A DNA stretch of 64,000 nt, taken from the NCBI RefSeq assembly GCF_003072125.1, contig NZ_QCYH01000001.1, positions 496,001 to 560,000 on the forward strand, read 5' to 3'. This stretch comes from Pelagivirga sediminicola (GTDB lineage: Bacteria > Pseudomonadota > Alphaproteobacteria > Rhodobacterales > Rhodobacteraceae). The notes beneath the pieces are model-generated. The model had not been told where the DNA came from. It ran no database searches and saw only the letters and a list, made by a program, of their open reading frames with translations. Positions 55,003 to 61,398 of the stretch are shown here, piece after piece. A program made the position numbers and the translations under genes. Position 1 is the first letter of the stretch, and every line of letters begins with the position of its first letter.

Positions 55003-57411
55003 ATGAAAACCACCGCACAGGCCGTCGTGATCGGCGGCGGCGTCGTCGGATGCAGCGTCCTTTATCACCTGACCAAGCTGGGCTGGTCCGACGTCATGCT
55101 GCTGGAGCGCTCCGATCTGACCTCGGGCTCCACCTGGCACGCGGCGGGCGGGTTTCACACGCTGAACGGCGATACCAACATGGCCGCGCTTCAGGGCTAC
55201 ACCATCCGCCTTTACAAGGAGCTGGAGCAGATCACCGGCATGTCCTGCGGGTTGCATCACGTGGGCGGCGTGACGCTGGCCGACAATGCCGACCGTTTCG
55301 ACATGCTGCTGGCCGAGCGGGCCAAGCATCGCTACATGGGCCTCGACACCCATATCGTCACGCCCGAGGAGATCGCGCAGATCGCGCCGGTGACGAACAC
55401 GGACGGCATCATCGGCGGCCTTTACGACCCGCTAGACGGGCATCTGGACCCGTCGGGCACCACCCACGCCTATGCCAGGGCCGCGCGCATGGGCGGCGCG
55501 GCGATCCACACCCATTGCATGGTGCGCGAGACGCGGCAAAGGCCCGACGGCACATGGGACGTGGTCACCGACAAGGGCACGGTGCATGCCGAGCATGTGG
55601 TCAACGCCGGCGGCCTCTGGGCGCGCGAGGTGGGCGCGATGGCCGGCGTCTACCTGCCGCTGCACCCGATGGAGCATCAGTATATCGTGACGGATGACGT
55701 GCCCGAAATCGTCGCGCGGGAGGCCGAACATCCGCATGTCATGGACCTGGCGGGCGAATCCTACCTGCGCCAGGAGGGCCGCGGCCTTTGCATCGGGTTT
55801 TACGAGCAGAAGGCCCGCCCCTGGGCCGTCGACGGAACGCCGTGGGATTTCGGCCACGAACTGCTGCCCGACAACCTCGACAAGATCGAGGACAGCATCG
55901 AATTTGCCTATCGCCGGTTCCCGGCGCTGGGGCGGGCGGGTGTCAAATCGGTCATTCATGGCCCGTTCACCTTTGCCCCCGATGGCAACCCTCTGGTCGG
56001 GCCGGTGCCGGGGCTGCGCGGCTATTGGTCCGCCTGCGGCGTCATGGCGGGGTTCAGCCAGGGGGGCGGCGTTGGCCTGATGCTGGCGCAATGGATGACC
56101 CAGGGCGAATGCGAGCGCGACGTCACCGCGATGGACGTGGCCCGCTTCGGCGACTGGATCACGCCGGGCTATACGCGGCCCAAGGTGGTCGAGAACTACC
56201 AGAAACGGTTTTCCGTCAGCTACCCGAACGAGGAACTGCCCGCCGCGCGCCCGTTCCTGACCACGCCGATGTATGACGTGCTGAACGATCTTGGCGCGGT
56301 CTGGGGCCAGCAATACGGGCTGGAGGTGGCCAACTATTTCGCCCAAGGCGATGAGCCGCGCTACGAGACGCCCAGTTTCCGCCGCTCGAACGCGTTCGAG
56401 GCGACCGCGCGCGAGGTCCGCGCCGTGCGCGAGGGCGTCGGCATCAACGAGGTGCAGAATTTCGGCAAATACCTGGTGACGGGGCCGGGGGCGCGCGCGT
56501 GGCTGGACCGGCTGATGGCGGGCCGCGTGCCGCAGCCGGGGCGCCTGTCGCTGACGCCGATGCTGTCGCCGCGAGGGCGGCTGATGGGCGATTTCACCAT
56601 ATCGTGCCTTTCGGACACGGCGTTTCAGCTGACCGCCAGCTACGGCGCGCAAGCCAACCACATGCGCTGGTTCCAGGGCCACGAGGCGCCGGGCGTGCAT
56701 GTGGAGAATGTCAGCGACCGGCTGACCGGCTTCCAGATCGCGGGGCCGAAGGCGCGCGAGGTGCTGATGGCCTGCACCCGCGATGCTGTATCAGACATGC
56801 GCTTCATGGACCTGCGCCATGCGGCCATCGGCATGGCCGAATGCCTGGTTCAGCGCGTCAGCTATACCGGCGATCTGGGATACGAGATCTATTGCGATCC
56901 GATGGCGCAGCGCGCGCTGTGGCAGACGCTTTGGGACGCGGGCCAAAGCCGCGGGATGCGCCCATTCGGGATGCGCGCGATGATGTCGCTGCGTCTGGAC
57001 AAGTTCTTTGGCTCGTGGCTGTCCGAATTCTCGCCCGATTACACACCGGGCGAGACGGGCATGGACCGCTTTATCGCGTGGTCCAAGAACAGCGATTTCA
57101 TCGGCCGCGCTGCCGCCGAGGCCGAGCGCGCCAAGGGCGCCGCGCGCAAGCTGGTGGCGTTCGAGGTGGATGCGGATGACGCCGACGCCCACGGCTACGA
57201 GCCGATCTGGCTGGACGGCAGCGTGATGGGTTTCGTCACCTCGGGCGGCTATTCGCACCATGCGGGCAAATCCATCGCGCTGGGGCTGATCCCGCGCGAC
57301 ATGGCCGAGCCGGGCAAGACCGCGCAGATCGAGATACTGGGCCAGATGCGCGACGCGGTGCTGATCACCGCGCCGCTTTTCGATGCGGACGGCGCGCGGA
57401 TGCGCGGCTAG
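55003..57411 (+). CDS. FAD-dependent oxidoreductase / GcvT fusion (dimethylglycine or sarcosine dehydrogenase family), copy 2
   Basis: An 802-residue protein with the same architecture as the product at 51000-53420: FAD domain (GGGVVGCSVLYHLTKLG), TSGSTWHAAGGFHTLNGD with the covalent-FAD His, FAO_M linker, and two C-terminal GcvT-type domains (RLTGFQIAGPKAREVL, VSYTGDLGYEIY). It should oxidatively demethylate a methylated glycine. Start ATG 55003 follows AAGGGAAG; an in-frame ATG at 54979 lies before that ribosome binding site. Its last 4 nt overlap the end of the convergent P450 gene. Confidence 0.92.
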   Translation: MKTTAQAVVIGGGVVGCSVLYHLTKLGWSDVMLLERSDLTSGSTWHAAGGFHTLNGDTNMAALQGYTIRLYKELEQITGMSCGLHHVGGVTLADNADRFDMLLAERAKHRYMGLDTHIVTPEEIAQIAPVTNTDGIIGGLYDPLDGHLDPSGTTHAYARAARMGGAAIHTHCMVRETRQRPDGTWDVVTDKGTVHAEHVVNAGGLWAREVGAMAGVYLPLHPMEHQYIVTDDVPEIVAREAEHPHVMDLAGESYLRQEGRGLCIGFYEQKARPWAVDGTPWDFGHELLPDNLDKIEDSIEFAYRRFPALGRAGVKSVIHGPFTFAPDGNPLVGPVPGLRGYWSACGVMAGFSQGGGVGLMLAQWMTQGECERDVTAMDVARFGDWITPGYTRPKVVENYQKRFSVSYPNEELPAARPFLTTPMYDVLNDLGAVWGQQYGLEVANYFAQGDEPRYETPSFRRSNAFEATAREVRAVREGVGINEVQNFGKYLVTGPGARAWLDRLMAGRVPQPGRLSLTPMLSPRGRLMGDFTISCLSDTAFQLTASYGAQANHMRWFQGHEAPGVHVENVSDRLTGFQIAGPKAREVLMACTRDAVSDMRFMDLRHAAIGMAECLVQRVSYTGDLGYEIYCDPMAQRALWQTLWDAGQSRGMRPFGMRAMMSLRLDKFFGSWLSEFSPDYTPGETGMDRFIAWSKNSDFIGRAAAEAERAKGAARKLVAFEVDADDADAHGYEPIWLDGSVMGFVTSGGYSHHAGKSIALGLIPRDMAEPGKTAQIEILGQMRDAVLITAPLFDADGARMRG

Positions 57412-58790
57412 CGCGTGTCGCCCGTATATCGCGGCCGGATCCTGAGCCAGATCCCGTCCTTGCCGCGCACTGTCAGATGCGCCACCGGCATCGCCGGGCG
57501 GTCCGGCGCCGTCTCAAAGCGAAAGGCGCGCAGCAGCATGGCCAGTATCAGCGGCCCCTCGATCATCGCAAAGCCCGCACCGGGGCAGACGCGCTGCCCG
57601 GCCGAAAAGGGAATGAACGCCTCGCGCAGGCATTTGCGCCCCGCCTCGGTGCCATAGCGCGCGGGATCGAACCCGTCGGGATTGTCCCAGATCCGCTCGT
57701 GCCGGTGCAGGTGCCACGGGCTGAGAACCACCTGACTGCCCGGCGCGATGGCCCGGCCCCGAAACGCCTCGGGGCAGCGGGCCTGCCGCACCATCATCGG
57801 CACGGGCGGATAAAGTCGCAGGGTTTCGCGAAAGACATCGCGCGTCAGCGGCAGCTTGCCCATATGCGAAAATTCCGGCGCGCCGCCACCGAATGCCGCC
57901 TGCGCCTCGTCCGCCAGCCGGTCCTGCCAGTCGGGATAAAGCGCCACCAGATAGAGCGCCCATGCCAGCGCCGATGCGCTCGTCTCGTGGCCGGCGAGAA
58001 AGAAGATGGCGACCTGATCGACCATCTCCTCGGTGTCAAAGCGCTGGTTCGTCGCCGGATCGGGCGTTGTCATGATCTTGGTCGCCAGATCATCGGGCGC
58101 GCCGCCCGCCACGATCTGCGCCATGCGTTCGGTCGTCAGTTGCCGGATCAGGCTGCGGATCACATGCGCGGTCCGGCGCGTGGCGCGGCTGTGCGGGCGC
58201 GGCAGGCAGCGCGGCAGCGGCACAAGCGCCGCCAGATTGACCACCGGCTGGCTGCGCTGATGGGCACGGAATTCGTTGAAGACGCGCGCGGCGATCTCGT
58301 TCTGGATCGGGATTGAAAACAGCGTGCGAAAGATCACGTCGGCGGCGGCGTGGCTGGCCTCGCCCTCGATATCCTGCGGCGTGCCGTCCGCGATGGCGCC
58401 CAGCCGCGCGACCGCGCCCTGCCCCGCATCGCGCATGGCCGGAAACACATGGCGCAGGCGCCCGCCCTCGAAGGCGGGATCGATGATGCGGCGCTGACGC
58501 TTCCACGTCTCGCCATTGGTGACGAAGACCGAATTGCCCAGAAGCGGCGTCAGCCCCTCGCGCACGCGCATGGATTTGGGGAAATCATCGGGCCGCTCCT
58601 TCAGCACGAGGTTCACCAGATCCGGCTGGTTGCACAAGTAAGAGCGGAAGAACGGGGTGCGGAATTCGGCCATCCACGCGCGGTAAAGCCGCGCAGGCTG
58701 CGCCGACAGGATATCGGCGCGGAAAAGGCGCAGATAGCGCCACATCGACACCCGGCCGGGCCGTGACGGGGGCTTGGGCGGCTGGATCAT
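57408..58790 (-). CDS. Cytochrome P450
   Basis: A 460-residue haem-thiolate monooxygenase. The haem-binding signature is FSAGQRVCPGAGFA with the Cys ligand, the I-helix has AGHETSASALAW, and the K-helix ExxR motif is RETLRLYPP. There is no N-terminal membrane anchor, so it should be soluble and depend on separate redox partners, none of which are visible nearby. The substrate is unknown. Its ATG overlaps the stop of the upstream hydrolase-like gene by 4 nt, indicating coupled expression. Its 3' end overlaps the convergent oxidoreductase gene. Confidence 0.96.
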   Translation of the reverse strand: MIQPPKPPSRPGRVSMWRYLRLFRADILSAQPARLYRAWMAEFRTPFFRSYLCNQPDLVNLVLKERPDDFPKSMRVREGLTPLLGNSVFVTNGETWKRQRRIIDPAFEGGRLRHVFPAMRDAGQGAVARLGAIADGTPQDIEGEASHAAADVIFRTLFSIPIQNEIAARVFNEFRAHQRSQPVVNLAALVPLPRCLPRPHSRATRRTAHVIRSLIRQLTTERMAQIVAGGAPDDLATKIMTTPDPATNQRFDTEEMVDQVAIFFLAGHETSASALAWALYLVALYPDWQDRLADEAQAAFGGGAPEFSHMGKLPLTRDVFRETLRLYPPVPMMVRQARCPEAFRGRAIAPGSQVVLSPWHLHRHERIWDNPDGFDPARYGTEAGRKCLREAFIPFSAGQRVCPGAGFAMIEGPLILAMLLRAFRFETAPDRPAMPVAHLTVRGKDGIWLRIRPRYTGDTR

Positions 58791-60061
58791 GTCGCGATGT
58801 CCGTGAATTCATTGACCGGCTTCTCGATCCGGCTGGCCGAGGGCGCACGGCCCGCGAACCGCTGGCCCAGCGTCATCGGGCCTGCGGTGATGCGGAAATA
58901 GTCATAGTCTCCGGGCCGGTCGAAGGCGCACAGATATTGGAAATGCAGGCGAAAGAACTTCCACCGCAATTCGCGCCAGCGCGCGGCGCTCAGCGTTTGC
59001 GTAAACGCCGCCGAGATCACCAGCGGCCAGCGTTTGCCCGGCGGCGCAACGCCGCTGACGCTTACCGGATCGCACAGCGCAAAGGCGCAGCCGTCGCCCG
59101 GCGCGGTCACATCGACCCATGCCAGCGCCTCCGACGCCGCCAGATAGGCCAGATCCGCGCGCAGCCGATGGGCGCCCCGCAGGAAGGACACCATCGGCAC
59201 CACCTGCCCCAGCGTGAGCAGCGACAACGCCGGGCCGTCTTCGGGCACGCGGCCAGCGCGGATCAGATCGGCGAGAATGGACACTGCCAGATGCGCGCCC
59301 GAGGAATGGCCGACGATCAGAACCTCGTCCACGTCGCCTTCGAGCGCGGTAGCGATATCGTCTGCAAACTCGGCCATCCGCGCCTCAAGCGCTGGCGGAT
59401 TGGCGCCGCTGTGGCGCGCGGAAAAGGCGTAGTCGTGCATCAGGTAATACGCATAGAATCTGCCGTCCTTGCGTTTGAACCAGCGCAGCACCGTTCGCGC
59501 CACGAAGAACAGCGCGCTTGCATAAAGAACGAAGGCCACCAGCGCCGCTCCGCCGCTCGACAGCGGCAGATGGGCCGGAACCAGCGCCAGCGCACGGCCT
59601 GCGCCGTGACCCAGCCCCAGTGCGACGGCAAGCTGAACTAACAACATCCCTACCGGGTAAAGCGCGGCGATCACCGGCCCCTTGCGCAGCCGCATGAGCC
59701 GGAAGAGCGCGCCGCTTGCGATATAGATACATGCGGTCTGCAGCAGTTGCAGATAGGTGGCGGGAATCGTGTGGCTCATCGACGCGCGCACGATGTCGGA
59801 CCAGACCAGCACGTCGACCTCGGCCCGCGCCTCGGCGCCGTCCATGCGCGCCGTCACGTGCCAGCCATAGCGCCCGCCACCGCCGCGCGCGGCAAGGCTC
59901 AGCTCATAGCCCGAAATGGCCGCCTGCGCCGCGCCTTCCTTGCGGTAAAGCTCGCGGTAGCGGCGCGGATGAATGGGATCGTAGCCGGGTATGTAGAACA
60001 CGCGCCGCCGCGCCGCGCGCGGGGCGCTGGCATCACTATTGCGGGCGGGGCTGGTCGTCAT
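58787..60061 (-). CDS. Membrane-embedded alpha/beta-hydrolase-like protein
   Basis: A 424-residue protein. A soluble start (RRRVFYIPGYDPIHPRRYRE) is followed by about three hydrophobic helices (about residues 105-200) and a soluble C-terminal part. That part contains the nucleophile-type motif VGHSSGAHLAVS, with Ser in GxSxG context. The later Asp and His cannot be fixed by eye. The N-terminal YIPGYDP also fits a hydrolase beta-strand. It may be a lipid or ester hydrolase. Start ATG 60061 is chosen; a longer in-frame start exists upstream. It is coupled to the P450 gene. Confidence 0.82.
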   Translation of the reverse strand: MTTSPARNSDASAPRAARRRVFYIPGYDPIHPRRYRELYRKEGAAQAAISGYELSLAARGGGGRYGWHVTARMDGAEARAEVDVLVWSDIVRASMSHTIPATYLQLLQTACIYIASGALFRLMRLRKGPVIAALYPVGMLLVQLAVALGLGHGAGRALALVPAHLPLSSGGAALVAFVLYASALFFVARTVLRWFKRKDGRFYAYYLMHDYAFSARHSGANPPALEARMAEFADDIATALEGDVDEVLIVGHSSGAHLAVSILADLIRAGRVPEDGPALSLLTLGQVVPMVSFLRGAHRLRADLAYLAASEALAWVDVTAPGDGCAFALCDPVSVSGVAPPGKRWPLVISAAFTQTLSAARWRELRWKFFRLHFQYLCAFDRPGDYDYFRITAGPMTLGQRFAGRAPSASRIEKPVNEFTDIAT

Positions 60062-60136
60062 GCGCGGATATCCGGGGCTGCCTGTCGGGCGCACATGCTG
60101 CGGGATGATCAGGGCAAGAGTATGTCCGCCCCGCAA

Positions 60137-60892
60137 TCAGCCCAGCACGGCCAGCGCCGGGAATGTCTCCAGCAGCCAGAAGGCGAAGGCCGAAAAGCCG
60201 CCCGTCAGCATCATCAGCCCGATCGTCCACAGCAAAAGGCCCATGATCTTCTCGATCCGGTCCATGTGCCGCTTCATCCAGCCCATGAAGCCGGTCAGGC
60301 GCGGCAGGAACGCGGCGACGAGGATGAAAGGCACGCCAAGGCCGATGGCGTAGACCGCCAGCAACATGGTGCCGCGCGTGACCGACGCCTCGCTTGCCGC
60401 AAGGCTCAGAATGGCGCCCAGTTGCGGACCGATGCAGGGCGTCCAGCCGAACGCGAAGGCAAGGCCGAGGATATAGGCGCCAAAGGCACTGCCGCCGCGA
60501 TCGCCCGCGTCCATGCGCATCTCGCGGTCCAGGAAACCGATGCGCAGGATACCCAGGAAATGCAGGCCGAACACCATGACCAGCACCCCCGCGATTGCGC
60601 TGAGCGTCGATTGGTATTGCAAAAAGGCCAGCCCAAGCGCGGACGCGGCCGCGCCGAGCAGAAGGAAGATTGTCGAAAGCCCCAGGACGAAAAACACCGC
60701 CTGAAGGACCGCGCGGCGCCGCGACGCGCCCCCCTGCTGGGACAGATCCTGCAGCGTCACGCCGCTCATATAGGCCAGATAGGGCGGCACGATGGGCAGC
60801 ACGCAAGGGCTGAGAAACGAGAGCGTGCCCGCCAGAAGCGCCACGACCATCGCGGGAATGAGGCCCGCATCCATGATTTCGATTCCGAACAT
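60137..60892 (-). CDS. ccdA: Cytochrome c biogenesis protein CcdA
   Basis: A 251-residue inner membrane protein of the DsbD/CcdA type with six to seven helices. It passes electrons from cytoplasmic thioredoxin to periplasmic thiols for cytochrome c maturation. The two redox Cys are in FLSPCVLPIVPPY (helix 1) and GWTPCIGPQLG (helix 4), both with the expected Pro. Length and order are normal for stand-alone CcdA. It is divergent from the TusA-like gene with 93 bp between them. Intact. Confidence 0.96.
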   Translation of the reverse strand: MFGIEIMDAGLIPAMVVALLAGTLSFLSPCVLPIVPPYLAYMSGVTLQDLSQQGGASRRRAVLQAVFFVLGLSTIFLLLGAAASALGLAFLQYQSTLSAIAGVLVMVFGLHFLGILRIGFLDREMRMDAGDRGGSAFGAYILGLAFAFGWTPCIGPQLGAILSLAASEASVTRGTMLLAVYAIGLGVPFILVAAFLPRLTGFMGWMKRHMDRIEKIMGLLLWTIGLMMLTGGFSAFAFWLLETFPALAVLG

Positions 60893-60985
60893 GAGCGAGG
60901 CTTAGCGCATTGATCGCACGGCGTCACGCGGCGCAATGTCACAAGGCTGTGGACAGATGCGAGGGGGCCGATTATCTGGAAATAT

Positions 60986-61207
60986 ATGGAAAAAATCGAT
61001 GCGATCGGGCTTTTGTGCCCCCTGCCCGTCCTAAAGCTGCGCAAGCGCATGGCGCCGCTCGCGCCCGGCGCCGAAGTCGAGCTTTGCGCCGACGATCCGG
61101 CGGCGATGATCGACGTGCCGCATTTTTGCAATGAGGCCGGTCATACGCTGGTCTCGGTGGACGAGGCCGGTGCGCATTCGCGCTATCGGGTGCGCAAGGG
61201 CGGCTGA
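60986..61207 (+). CDS. TusA/SirA-like sulfurtransferase family protein
   Basis: A 73-residue TusA-fold protein with the signature LLCPLPVLKLRKRM, whose Cys in CPxP is the sulfur carrier site. Later CADDPAAMIDVPHFCNE matches the family's second half. TusA relays persulfide sulfur, for example to tRNA thiolation; other members of the family have different uses. The specific role here is not shown. A strong terminator follows. It shares the divergent promoter region with ccdA. Confidence 0.93.
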   Translation: MEKIDAIGLLCPLPVLKLRKRMAPLAPGAEVELCADDPAAMIDVPHFCNEAGHTLVSVDEAGAHSRYRVRKGG

Positions 61208-61239
61208 CGGTCCTGCGCCTGCACCGGGCAGCATTGGAA

Positions 61240-61274
61240 AACGGCGCGATCCGCGAGGATCACGCCGTTTTTTT
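61240..61274 (+). terminator. Rho-independent terminator of the TusA-like gene
   Basis: AACGGCG-C-GATCC (61240-61252) pairs with GGATC-A-CGCCGTT (61257-61269) around GCGA, followed by more T (to 61274). It lies 33 nt after the stop codon. Confidence 0.92.
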
Positions 61275-61347
61275 GAGTATTTTCGCCAAGATGAAGACCG
61301 GCGCGCGGCAGGCCCGGCGCGCGGCGGCGCCGGGGGCTGCGGTGGGT

Positions 61348-61398
61348 TAAAGCGTTTCGCCTCTCGCTGATCGCTCAGGTTAAAAGCGAAATGCTTTA
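61348..61398 (-). repeat. REP-like repeat, half-length copy 3
   Basis: A 51-bp element holding one hairpin, AAAGCGTTTCGC (61349-61360) with GCGAAATGCTTT (61386-61397) and an inner TGATCGCTCAGGTTAAAA, which matches the reverse complement of the first hairpin of copy 1 (CTCAGGTTAAA shared). It lies at the 3' end of rne and its last bases form the rne TAA stop codon. It may also terminate rne transcription. Confidence 0.82.
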
